Shown piece by piece: positions 53,685 through 61,464 of a stretch of DNA of 64,000 bases. Positions within the stretch are counted from its first letter, which is position 1, and each line of letters starts with the position of its first letter. Under the pieces are notes generated by a model. It was given only the letters and a program-made list of their open reading frames with translations, had not been told where the DNA came from and made no database searches. The translations under genes were made by a program, and so were the position numbers. This stretch comes from Candidatus Cloacimonas acidaminovorans str. Evry (lineage in GTDB: Bacteria > Cloacimonadota > Cloacimonadia > Cloacimonadales > Cloacimonadaceae): positions 2,084,654 through 2,148,653 of the forward strand of contig NC_020449.1 in the NCBI RefSeq assembly GCF_000146065.2. The letters are read 5' to 3'.

Positions 53685-55553
53685 TCAAAAACGCAATTTC
53701 AGGGTAGTGGACAAACGCCAGTCCGCTGATTCAGAACATTGTTTAACACATCTAAAAAACTTATTGATGCTGAAGTTATGTAAACTTAGGGACTCAATCT
53801 CTTCAAAGTCGTCAATAAACGGAGAAAGCTTGAATTCCAACAACGAATTATTATTAAAAAGCCAGGCGGAATTAAGATTAAAAGTCAATTCCTGCCAGGT
53901 TCCCCAAGAATATTGAGGTGAAAAACTAAAGTAAAAAGTCCGAATGTCATAACGGAAATCAATATTGGCAGTCCAGCGTCTGTTTTTGGTTTGCAATTCA
54001 TAAAATTCCTTTCTCTTTTGAGCATATTGATTTTCTTCGTAGGCAAAACCAAGATCAATCATAAAGGCATTATCGGGACTATTCCGAAAAGGCAGTTTTA
54101 GCCAACGCGGGTCTAAAGAACGAGCTATTAAAGGATAAGTATCAAAAACCAGGTCATATTGATAACTCAACTGACGATAAAGAGTATTGTTTTTACCCGT
54201 TTTATAGATGTAATCACTATAATCCGCTCTTATTTTATATACCTGAAAAAAAGCTAAACGGTCTCCCAGCAAAATGTTACATTCGGGAGATAGCGTCCAG
54301 CTGTTAATCCTTTTATTATTTGCAGAAAGCAGGGAATCCAAATATACATCTTTGCTGAAGCCATAACCAAACCAGTTTTCCAAAAGAATTCGTTCGTGCC
54401 AATAATGTTTCCATCCCCAAAGCAAGTTATGAGATAGCAAGTCATTATCCCATTGATTGTTGTCTTCCGGAAACTTAATTATTTGCAAATCAATAGCATA
54501 ATCAACAATTAAAGAATCACCGTCACTATATTCCCAATTAACACGACTGCCAAAATGCCTGTTTTCCGTATGCCTTGTATTGAGGCCATAATAATAGTCC
54601 TTAATCGCGTAAGTATGCCTTAAATTATTTTGCCAAACCAAACTTGGAAACAGCTGATAGTCAAATTGCAGTTGAGCCAGATTATAATAATCTGTGCTAT
54701 TACGAATTTCATTTTGGCTGTAGCTGGTTTTTCTTTGACTATAGTCATCTCTTAATTGAATTTGAACATTGTCATCAGGATAATATTGAACTGATCCTGC
54801 AAAGGTTAAATTTCTGCGTAACTGATTATCCGACAGCGAATAATTGCTCCTATTCTCATTTTGTCTCGGAGCAGTTAAAATGTAAATATCTTCGCTTCGG
54901 TAGCTGTAATTGGCAAGGCAATCCACATTCAAATAATTACCGTAAAAATTGTAGTTAGCATTCACTTGGGCAAAATCAAAGGACTCCCAATCCATTTTTT
55001 TGCGTTCGCCAGTTGTTCCTATACTGGCTATGGAATTGGAAAAATAAGTGGCATAATGAATATCGGAGCCAATCCAATAACCCTCACTGGAAAGCAGATT
55101 TCCGCTAACATAGCGATCTTGTTCATTGCGGAATATGCCTTTGCTGAAAATACCTATATTTAAACTCTCCACCGGCGTATAGTTTATCTGATAACCCAAA
55201 GTGGCAGTTTTATTTACATAAGCAGAGGGCTCAAGATCACTGGCATCATAAAAGGTTAAATATCCCGAGCTGAGAGTGTGCAAAAACTTCTTCCGTGCTA
55301 TTTGAAAACCGACATTCAAATCCGCATTTTTGGCTTCCTGATTGAAATTCAGCCGGTTTTCAAGATTACTTTTACTGCTGATTATTAAGTTTGTGCCGGC
55401 AGTAGGAAAATATTTGTATTGCATATAATTTTCAATACTTAATGCCTGCTGACTGGAATATATTGTCCAATCCAGTCCCTGAGTTTGAGCTGCTAAAAAA
55501 GGACTATAAATCAGCCAAACAATCACTAAGCAGAATAAAATCCTCTTCTGCAA
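53685..55553 (-). CDS. Predicted large outer-membrane beta-barrel
   Basis: 622 residues from a TTG start at 55553, chosen because GAGGAG lies 6 bp upstream; an in-frame start 21 bp earlier lacks a spaced site. Signal peptide FCLVIVWLIYSPFLAAQ. The rest is a long series of alternating aromatic strands (YQINYTPVESLNIGIFSKG, NYNFYGNYLNVDCLANYSY, FYFSFSPQYSWG) ending in LKLRF, a classic barrel C-terminus. No known transporter family recognised. The start lies within the end of rsmA (50-bp overlap), suggesting coupled translation. Confidence 0.75.
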   Translation of the reverse strand: MQKRILFCLVIVWLIYSPFLAAQTQGLDWTIYSSQQALSIENYMQYKYFPTAGTNLIISSKSNLENRLNFNQEAKNADLNVGFQIARKKFLHTLSSGYLTFYDASDLEPSAYVNKTATLGYQINYTPVESLNIGIFSKGIFRNEQDRYVSGNLLSSEGYWIGSDIHYATYFSNSIASIGTTGERKKMDWESFDFAQVNANYNFYGNYLNVDCLANYSYRSEDIYILTAPRQNENRSNYSLSDNQLRRNLTFAGSVQYYPDDNVQIQLRDDYSQRKTSYSQNEIRNSTDYYNLAQLQFDYQLFPSLVWQNNLRHTYAIKDYYYGLNTRHTENRHFGSRVNWEYSDGDSLIVDYAIDLQIIKFPEDNNQWDNDLLSHNLLWGWKHYWHERILLENWFGYGFSKDVYLDSLLSANNKRINSWTLSPECNILLGDRLAFFQVYKIRADYSDYIYKTGKNNTLYRQLSYQYDLVFDTYPLIARSLDPRWLKLPFRNSPDNAFMIDLGFAYEENQYAQKRKEFYELQTKNRRWTANIDFRYDIRTFYFSFSPQYSWGTWQELTFNLNSAWLFNNNSLLEFKLSPFIDDFEEIESLSLHNFSINKFFRCVKQCSESADWRLSTTLKLRF

Positions 55554-56286
55554 GTTCTTCTCCTCTTTTGCCAAAATCTATATGCGAAAGCTTTGCCAAT
55601 TCCTCTGTTTTTTCTTTTCCTAAAACAGGAATCAAATTATTAGCCAGTGTTTTTCTCCGATGAACAAAAGCCGCGTGCAAAAGTTTATGAAAATGTTCAG
55701 GATGCTTAATAACCGGTTTATTTTCTCGCGGAAGCAGCAAAATAACCGCAGAATCCACTTTGGGCATTGGGCTAAACTTTTCTCTGCTAACCTGTATTTT
55801 GCTGGAAATATCAAAAACCAAACGCAGACGGATAGTTAAGGGAGCATAATTTTTATTTCCAGGTTTGGCGCTAAGCCGTTCTGCAACTTCTTTTTGCACC
55901 ATCAATACAATCCGGGAAAAGAACCGGGAATATTCTTCCAAAAGAGCTAAAAGCGGACTGGTTATCTGATAGGGAATATTGGCTATTAATTTGAGCGGAG
56001 TTCCATCTTTCCGTATAAGAGAATTCCAGTCCACTTGCAGAATATCCGTTTGTTCCAATATTATTCTGTTTTCATAGCGTGCGGAAAGGTATTTATACAA
56101 TCGCCTGTCCAGTTCAAAAGCTCTTAACTGAACATTGTTTTTGATAATTTCGTCAGTTAAAATACCTGTTCCGGGACCTATTTCCCAAACGCTATCTTCC
56201 GGTTGTAATTCACCCAAGGCAACAATCTTTTCCGCTATAGATTTATCGGTAAGAAAATTCTGCCCGAGTGCTTTCAGGGCTTTCAT
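55504..56286 (-). CDS. rsmA: 16S rRNA dimethyladenosine transferase
   Basis: Dimethylates A1518/A1519 of 16S rRNA. 260 residues from ATG 56286; a TTG 21 bp upstream is possible but adds non-homologous residues. SAM motif I is EIGPGTGILT, motif IV NIPYQITSPLL; LGQNFLTD at the N-terminus and REKFSPMPKVDSAVI are typical. Its 3' end overlaps the following barrel gene. Confidence 0.95.
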   Translation of the reverse strand: MKALKALGQNFLTDKSIAEKIVALGELQPEDSVWEIGPGTGILTDEIIKNNVQLRAFELDRRLYKYLSARYENRIILEQTDILQVDWNSLIRKDGTPLKLIANIPYQITSPLLALLEEYSRFFSRIVLMVQKEVAERLSAKPGNKNYAPLTIRLRLVFDISSKIQVSREKFSPMPKVDSAVILLLPRENKPVIKHPEHFHKLLHAAFVHRRKTLANNLIPVLGKEKTEELAKLSHIDFGKRGEELAEEDFILLSDCLADL

Positions 56287-56346
56287 ACAAAAGAGTGCTT
56301 TCGGCAAATAAAAGGTATTTTTCCCGCGAGAGCAGAATTTAATTAT

Positions 56347-56523
56347 TTAACCAGCTAATTTTTCAGCAGCTATGCCTTTACAGCTTTTGCAGACCTTGTA
56401 GGTTTTTTCCCCAACTTTAACCTCATAGAGAAGTTTTATACCCGTTCTATGGCAGACAGGACATTCTCCTCTGCTATGATTAGGAACTTTTTTCAGTCCT
56501 TTTCCGCGATTATTTTTTGCCAT
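56347..56523 (-). CDS. Small zinc-ribbon protein, 58 residues
   Basis: Reading the minus strand from 56523: a basic N-terminus (MAKNNRGKGLKKVPNHSRGE), then CPVC and, after about 22 residues (including LLYEVKVGEKTYKV), CKSC, ending AAEKLAG. Two Cys-x2-Cys knuckles make a zinc ribbon. AAAAGGAGAAAACA precedes the ATG. The basic arm and zinc ribbon look like a small ribosome-associated or nucleic-acid-binding protein; no specific family is named. Located between rsmA and a cupin gene. Confidence 0.75.
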   Translation of the reverse strand: MAKNNRGKGLKKVPNHSRGECPVCHRTGIKLLYEVKVGEKTYKVCKSCKGIAAEKLAG

Positions 56524-56695
56524 TGTTTTCTCCTTTTTCTGTTTATTATTTTATAATTCTATACTTTTCACCTTTCACCAAAGTCGTCATGAGTCCTTAC
56601 TGCCAAATAAAATTGAGGGATGTGTGAAATTATTAAAGGCAGTGACACTCCTGACTTTTTAAGTGGTTAACGAAGTCCATCAACCTTCCGTTTTT

Positions 56696-57091
56696 TTAAC
56701 AGTTATTTGCTTCCTCATCGGCAAAGGGATTTAGCGCTTTTTTGATTATCGGTTTTTCATGGGGAATCAAACAGAGAAACTTCAATGTTTCATTTCCTGT
56801 ATTTTTGAATGAATGTAAAATATCAGGGTCAACGAAAATTGCGTCATCAGCTCCAAAAGCCATTTCTCCCCGGTCTGTAACTAAGGCACCTTTTCCGGAA
56901 AGACAGTAAACTTCATGTTCCCACTTATGTTGATGGTGGGGAGTATGCCCACCAGGTTCAATTTCAAACATCCGCATTGCAAAAGTTGGAGCACCATCTT
57001 TTTGGGCAATCAGCCAGCGGATTTGTGCTTTTTCAGCACCTTCCGCAGTTACGGGTTCCAATTCTACTTCATCGTAATGGATAATTTTCAT
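56696..57091 (-). CDS. Cupin-domain protein
   Basis: 131 residues, single small beta-barrel. Metal-site motif 1 is HTPHHQHKWEHEVYCLSGKG (His-x-His...Glu) and motif 2 is DPDILHSFKNTGNE with the last His. Such stand-alone cupins bind Zn, Mn or Fe and may be isomerases, dioxygenases or sensors. Position gives no clue; the gene has spacers on both sides. GGAGG lies before the start. Confidence 0.85.
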   Translation of the reverse strand: MKIIHYDEVELEPVTAEGAEKAQIRWLIAQKDGAPTFAMRMFEIEPGGHTPHHQHKWEHEVYCLSGKGALVTDRGEMAFGADDAIFVDPDILHSFKNTGNETLKFLCLIPHEKPIIKKALNPFADEEANNC

Positions 57092-57149
57092 TGTTTCCTC
57101 CTTCTCGGAATTTATTTTGTAATATCATTTTTGCCTTAAAAGTCCTTTG

Positions 57150-57172
57150 GCATTCCTGCAAAAGCGGGAATC
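57150..57172. repeat. CATTCCTGC palindrome copy
   Basis: ATTCCTGC-AAAA-GCGGGAAT (57152-57171), a relative of 34941-34966 with one G-T-type stem change. Confidence 0.6.
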
Positions 57173-57259
57173 AAAATAAAATTTATCATCCTAACTGCAT
57201 TTCCATTATAAAAATTATACAATAGATAAACTAAAGCGCCAAGAACTAAAGACAAATTC

Positions 57260-58366
57260 TTAAATATGATAGACAGGGTAAGCAGTAACTACAACATCGT
57301 TTTCAATTTTCCGGCAGCTTGTTTTCCATATATACAATGCTTTATAGATACTTTCAATGCCCAAATTGGGCAAAGGACTTTTAGTTCCACCTAAAATTTT
57401 GGCTCCATAGATAAAGATAATTTTATCTATCAATTCCTCTTTGAGAAATGCTTCCGCTATTCCGCTGCCTGTTTCCAGCAGAACGCTGTAATAATTCATT
57501 TTATATAATAAATTTAAGACCTCGTGTAAGTTAAAGTGTCCGTCTTTAGTTTCCAGAGCTTCAATTTTTACCCCTTTTTGTCTTAAAATATCGGCTTTAT
57601 CTGTTTGCAGATTATCAGGGGAGGTAATAACCATTCCGGGAAATTTAGCAGAGATACTTACAAAATAGGAAAGCACAGGTATTTTAAGATAAGGGTCTAA
57701 AACAACTCTCAGTGGTTGTTTGTAATTTCCCGGGAGCCGCACATTCAGTCGTGGATCATCAAAAAGGATGGTCATTATTCCGGTTAAAACCACATCGTTT
57801 TCACTGCGTAATTGATGGGCATATTCCCGGGCTTTTTTTCCAGTTATCCAGTGTGCCGTGCCATCTTCAGCGGCATATTTTCCATCCAGAGTAAGGGCTG
57901 TTTTCAAGGTTACGAAGGGTCTTTCTTTCTGTATATAACAAAGGTAACATTCCAGCTGGGTTCTTATTTTTTCTTCCAAAAAGCCGTAATGAACATCAAT
58001 TCCCGCCTCTTTCAACATCGCAATCCCTTTGCCTTTAACCAAAGGATTGGGATCATAAATTCCAATATAGACCTCTTTAATTCCGGCATCAATTATGGCT
58101 TGAGCGCAGGGTGGTGTTTTACCGTAATGAGAACAGGGTTCTAAAGTTACAAATAAAGTAGCGTCTTTGGCTTTCTTGCCCGCTTTTTTAAGTGCCTGAA
58201 TTTCTGAATGATCGCTTCCATATTCCAAAGTCCAGCCCTCACTTATCACCTGATTATTTTTCACGATAACAGAACCGACAAAGGGATTGGGAGAACATTT
58301 ACCTCTGGCTTTTTCTGCAACTTTAATTGCTCGTTGCATATATTGTTTGATTTGGGCATCGGTCAT
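57260..58366 (-). CDS. ribD: Bifunctional riboflavin deaminase/reductase RibD
   Basis: Deaminates and then reduces the pyrimidine intermediate of riboflavin synthesis. 368 residues, standard. The deaminase half has zinc ligands His53 with Glu55 (HSE in place of the usual HAE), Cys78 and Cys87 (LEPCSHYGKTPPCAQAI). The reductase half shows KTALTLDGKYA, HWITGK and DPRLNVRLPG. Other rib genes and an FMN riboswitch are not seen here. It overlaps the TPR gene upstream by 4 bp. Confidence 0.95.
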   Translation of the reverse strand: MTDAQIKQYMQRAIKVAEKARGKCSPNPFVGSVIVKNNQVISEGWTLEYGSDHSEIQALKKAGKKAKDATLFVTLEPCSHYGKTPPCAQAIIDAGIKEVYIGIYDPNPLVKGKGIAMLKEAGIDVHYGFLEEKIRTQLECYLCYIQKERPFVTLKTALTLDGKYAAEDGTAHWITGKKAREYAHQLRSENDVVLTGIMTILFDDPRLNVRLPGNYKQPLRVVLDPYLKIPVLSYFVSISAKFPGMVITSPDNLQTDKADILRQKGVKIEALETKDGHFNLHEVLNLLYKMNYYSVLLETGSGIAEAFLKEELIDKIIFIYGAKILGGTKSPLPNLGIESIYKALYIWKTSCRKIENDVVVTAYPVYHI

Positions 58367-59538
58367 TGCAGTTTCTCCAAATTTTTCCTGGCATATTCAA
58401 AAGCGGGATATTTTTGCACAATTTCCTGCCAAAGTTCTTTTGCTTTTTCCGTTTCTCCGTTTCCGGCATAAGCAGCGGCAAGGTTATTCAGCACATTGGG
58501 GTCATCCGGTTGTAAAATCTTCAGTTCTTCCAGCCAGATTTTTGCCTGTTCATAATCCTCTTTCACAAAATAATGGGCGCTTAAATGCAAATAGGGCTCG
58601 GTCCAACTATTATCAAGAGCAATGGCATTAAAGAAATCCACCGCCGCTTGCTCTCTTTGTTTTACCAATTGCCAGTATAAAGCGCGATAGTAATAGAGAT
58701 CGGGACTATCGGGATAAATTTTCAAGCTGCTGTTTATCAGTTCCCAAACTTTAGCGTCATCAGCTTTGCCAAGTGCTTCTGCTATAGCTGTATAGACCTG
58801 ATTTTGTTTAAAATATGCCTGCGGACTGCCTGCTATATTTTGTCTGATTTTCCAGCTGCCAGTTATATTACTCAGCACCAAAGTCCAGTCAATTTTATGA
58901 TTTAATTCCATATAAACGAGAGCGCTTATTCCATCCTCACCCAATCCGCTGTATAAAATACTGTAAGTAGAAACCTTACCCAGCTGAGGAATGGCTTGAA
59001 TCAGTTCTGTATAGCGTTCTGCCAAATCCTCCATAGAGCTCTGATTGATACTATATTGTCGTAATTCATTCCATTTCAGTTGAATAAGGGTTTTCATCCA
59101 TTTTTCTACACAGTTCTCAGGGTCTTCTTTTTTCTCGGCAGGGGTGAAAGGCAAATCTAACTTTTTCAGCAGATAATCCATTGGAAAATATACCGGATAC
59201 TGAAATCCACTCAGCCAGGCAAACATTTCTTGCGGGTTTTCACTGGCTTCTTTGGCGGGAGTTTTATTTTTCAGGAAAGGATTTTCTCTACCCGTCCAAA
59301 GGTCTATATGGCGTTTTATAGCATTTTCTGCTTCGGCGCGTGAATCGGCTTTAAATGAAGGAAACGGTTTTGTTTCTTCTTTTTTAGGAGCATAATCACA
59401 ATTTTCCGGACAGCGTGTATCACAGCGTGTTTCATTACAGCATTGCCAGCAAATGTTTTTTCTTTTGCGGGGACATACTCTGATTGCCCGTTCCGTATAA
59501 CAGGATTGACAACGCGAGCTTTTGAATAATTTAAGCAT
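58363..59538 (-). CDS. Cysteine-rich zinc-binding and TPR protein
   Basis: 391 residues. The first 50 residues carry about ten cysteines in Cys-x2-Cys pairs (CQSCYTERA, CWQCCNETRCDTRCPENC), a multi-zinc knuckle, followed by a charged linker and a middle region without a named fold. The last ~130 residues are TPRs (YYYRALYWQLVKQREQAAVD, YEQAKIWLEELKILQPDDP, AAAYAGNGETEKAKELWQEI). No signal peptide, so cytoplasmic. Transcribed between nadE (1-bp junction) and ribD (4-bp overlap). Possibly an adaptor; function unknown. Confidence 0.75.
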   Translation of the reverse strand: MLKLFKSSRCQSCYTERAIRVCPRKRKNICWQCCNETRCDTRCPENCDYAPKKEETKPFPSFKADSRAEAENAIKRHIDLWTGRENPFLKNKTPAKEASENPQEMFAWLSGFQYPVYFPMDYLLKKLDLPFTPAEKKEDPENCVEKWMKTLIQLKWNELRQYSINQSSMEDLAERYTELIQAIPQLGKVSTYSILYSGLGEDGISALVYMELNHKIDWTLVLSNITGSWKIRQNIAGSPQAYFKQNQVYTAIAEALGKADDAKVWELINSSLKIYPDSPDLYYYRALYWQLVKQREQAAVDFFNAIALDNSWTEPYLHLSAHYFVKEDYEQAKIWLEELKILQPDDPNVLNNLAAAYAGNGETEKAKELWQEIVQKYPAFEYARKNLEKLQ

Positions 59539-60282
59539 TTACTGCCTCTCTAAAAAAGGAGGCATTTTACGCTTGAAACTTGAATTGTCCATCATTTTCT
59601 GCACTTTAACGATTATTTCTTCCGCCACTTCCGGTTTTCTTTCTCCTTCCGTTAAATATTTCAGGACGCTATCTAAAATAGGATAACTGATCCCCAGCTC
59701 GGATTCATCGCTTTGACCTGACCATAAATCGGCTGTAGGTGTTTTATTGATAACCTTTTCGGGCAAGCATAATTCCCTTGCCAGTTCCCAAACCTCAGTT
59801 TTATAAAGATGTGCCATTGGTTCAAAAGCACAGGCAGAATCTCCGAATTGAGTGAAATAACCGACTAAAAGTTCACTTCTATTGCTCGTTCCGATTACTA
59901 AAGCGTTGTGTTTTGCCGCCTGGTCATAAAGGATATTCATTCGGATTCGTGCCATCCAATTCCCTTTGCGTAAAGGAATTGCCTCCGGAGCATATTTTTT
60001 AAAATAACTCTCCGTAAGTTCATCTATATTTATGGTTTGCATAAATAGACCTAAGCATTCTGCCACTAAAAAAGCATCTTTAACACTATCCGGATTGCTT
60101 TCCCGGGAAGGTAAACAAAAGGCATATAAATGCTCTCTGCCAATTGCTTGAACAGCTAAAGCGGATACCACAGCTGAATCCACACCACCGGAAAGACCTA
60201 TCACGAGATTTTCAAATCTGCTTTTCTGGCAGTAATCCTGAATAAAATTGCTTATTCTCTCTCTTTCTTTTTTATAATTCAT
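59539..60282 (-). CDS. nadE: NH3-dependent NAD synthetase
   Basis: Amidates nicotinic-acid adenine dinucleotide to NAD. 247 residues from ATG 60282; upstream in-frame starts would add a Lys-rich unconserved stretch. The P-loop is GLSGGVDSAV. The rest follows NadE (GTSNRSELLVGYFTQFGD, ADLWSGQSDESELGISY). No glutaminase domain, so ammonia is the nitrogen donor, in keeping with an amino-acid fermenter. Confidence 0.94.
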   Translation of the reverse strand: MNYKKERERISNFIQDYCQKSRFENLVIGLSGGVDSAVVSALAVQAIGREHLYAFCLPSRESNPDSVKDAFLVAECLGLFMQTINIDELTESYFKKYAPEAIPLRKGNWMARIRMNILYDQAAKHNALVIGTSNRSELLVGYFTQFGDSACAFEPMAHLYKTEVWELARELCLPEKVINKTPTADLWSGQSDESELGISYPILDSVLKYLTEGERKPEVAEEIIVKVQKMMDNSSFKRKMPPFLERQ

Positions 60283-60419
60283 TATGATTTTCGCTTCCTT
60301 CCATTTATCTATTACCTTTGTTTCATTATCTTTTTTCCTCTTTTTTCCGTCAAGCAAATTCTCTTTTGAGGTTATTTCTCTAAATTAACATAACAAATTG
60401 CCTTACAAATAATTGCTAC

Positions 60420-60503
60420 TTCTTCCTTAATAGCATTGCTTACCCATTGCTTACCCATTACGGATGGCATTAGCAATGAGTCCGTATTGCTAAGACAATG
60501 CTA
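60420..60503. repeat. 11-bp phased palindromic array, locus 4
   Basis: Left units ATTGCTTACCC at 60435 and 60446; the 40-bp flank 60420-60459 equals 37396-37435 with one mismatch. The following 15 bp, ACGGATGGCATTAGC (60460-60474), is the reverse complement (one mismatch) of the locus-3 loop. Outer arms TAGCATTG (60431-60438) and CAATGCTA (60496-60503) pair perfectly; TTAGCAAT and ATTGCTAA form a further stem. Confidence 0.85.
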
Positions 60504-60632
60504 TTGGGAAAGGGAAAAATGAAAAAAGAATGATGTGAGAGCAGAAGCAGTAAGATTATCAAAGTGATTATTTTTAAAATAAGATTGTTAAAAAAGTCAA
60601 TTAAAACATCTTATCTCTTTTGTTAAGAATGA

Positions 60633-60766
60633 GTTCCGTAGGAACGACAGATACTAACAACGGGTTTTAACCCGGTGAAAAGAAAAGAACTTACAAAACT
60701 ATATTTAATCGGGAAAAAGTTCCGTAGGAACGACAGATATTAACAACGGGTTTCAACCCGGTGAAA
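60633..60766 (-). repeat. 88-bp-family hairpin repeat, two units
   Basis: Reverse-complement copies of the units at 831-1182. GTTCCGTAGGAACGACAG starts at 60633 and 60719 (86 bp apart), each followed by AACAACGGGTTTYAACCCGG. In front of the first copy is a short AT-rich stretch without features. Confidence 0.8.
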
Positions 60767-60808
60767 AAGAATAAAGGAATTAAAATTGTAAACCTTCTTT
60801 TACCATAA

Positions 60809-61040
60809 AACTTACGCTACCATCGCTATCATTGTGTCGCCCTTAGGGTTTTTTTTTAAGACCAGGTAAGGAAAAAAGAAAAAATCGGGGCTTTCATTTT
60901 TCGAGGGGCTTACGCCACCATCGCTATCATTGTGTCGCCCTTTGGGCTTTTAAGGTATCTCAACCCTCTAAACCTTCTCAACCTTCTAAACCTTCTCAAC
61001 CCTCTAAACCATCTAAACCTTCTCAACCCTCTCAACCTTA
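60809..61040 (-). repeat. Composite repeat, two units plus 10-bp iterations
   Basis: Two reverse-complement copies of the AAGCCC...GTAAGCCCCTCG element (60809-60852, 60902-60952) followed by CTCAACCCTCTAAACCTT-type iterations to 61040. Mirror image of 1-452 and the same orientation as 38534-38760. Confidence 0.8.
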
Positions 61041-61100
61041 TCATTTTGCTCATCCCAGACCTTTTACCAAATGAAATCCGTGAGAGTTTATTTTTCTCCC

Positions 61101-61129
61101 TTGACAGCATAACAACATTTAAAAATATG
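61101..61129 (+). promoter_or_regulatory. Promoter candidate for rpsU
   Basis: Perfect TTGACA (61101-61106), 17-bp spacer, then AATATG (61124-61129), about 40 bp before the start. The -10 is weak, the -35 ideal. Confidence 0.45.
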
Positions 61130-61166
61130 GCATTAGAAAAAATATAAAATAAAGGTGGTGATTTAT

Positions 61167-61373
61167 TTGCCTACAGTTGTAGCAAAAGAAAATGAAAGCT
61201 TCGATCTTTTATTAAAACGATTTAAGAAAAAATGCGAAAAAGCAGCTATTCTTTCCGAGATAAAAAAGAATCAGGCATACGAAAAACCAAGCGTTCGTAA
61301 GAAACGCGAGGCAAATGTTGCCCGACGCAAAATGCTCAAAATGCAACGTCGGATGCAACGCTATCTGAAATAG
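61167..61373 (+). CDS. rpsU: 30S ribosomal protein S21
   Basis: 68 residues from a TTG start at 61167, placed by the strong AAAGGTGGTG site just upstream and by the S21-typical beginning PTVVAKENESFDLLLKRFKK. GTG codons at 61155 and 61158 lie inside that site and are not starts. A very basic C-terminus (VRKKREANVARRKMLKMQRR) is characteristic. S21 helps mRNA base-pairing to the 16S anti-SD. Followed by a terminator. Confidence 0.93.
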   Translation: MPTVVAKENESFDLLLKRFKKKCEKAAILSEIKKNQAYEKPSVRKKREANVARRKMLKMQRRMQRYLK

Positions 61374-61410
61374 GACTCCTCTTAACGAAGAGAATTCATC
61401 TAATTACAAG

Positions 61411-61452
61411 AATATAAGCTACAGGGAAGATTATTCCCTGTAAGCTTTTTTA
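61411..61452 (+). terminator. Rho-independent terminator after rpsU
   Basis: AAGCTACAGGGAA-GATTA-TTCCCTGTAAGCTT with a run of six T (61446-61451). One bulged base in the stem. Lies 40 bp after the stop and just before cvpA. Confidence 0.85.
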
Positions 61453-61464
61453 AGCGGGGAAAAA

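Larger units (their letters stand above)
60283..61100. other. Gene-free repeat field
   Basis: About 800 bp with no gene. In order it holds phased array locus 4 (60420-60503), two units of the 88-bp repeat (60633-60766) and the composite repeat (60809-61040). The same three families occur in the first 1.2 kb of the window. Confidence 0.7.

Noticed and set aside
57260-58366. Possible separate deaminase and reductase genes at ribD
   Set aside because: One uninterrupted frame carries both domains at normal length; no frameshift.
60910-61147. ORFs over the 10-bp iteration before rpsU
   Set aside because: Leu/Asn/Pro-only or Arg/Phe-only products of a simple repeat read on both strands.
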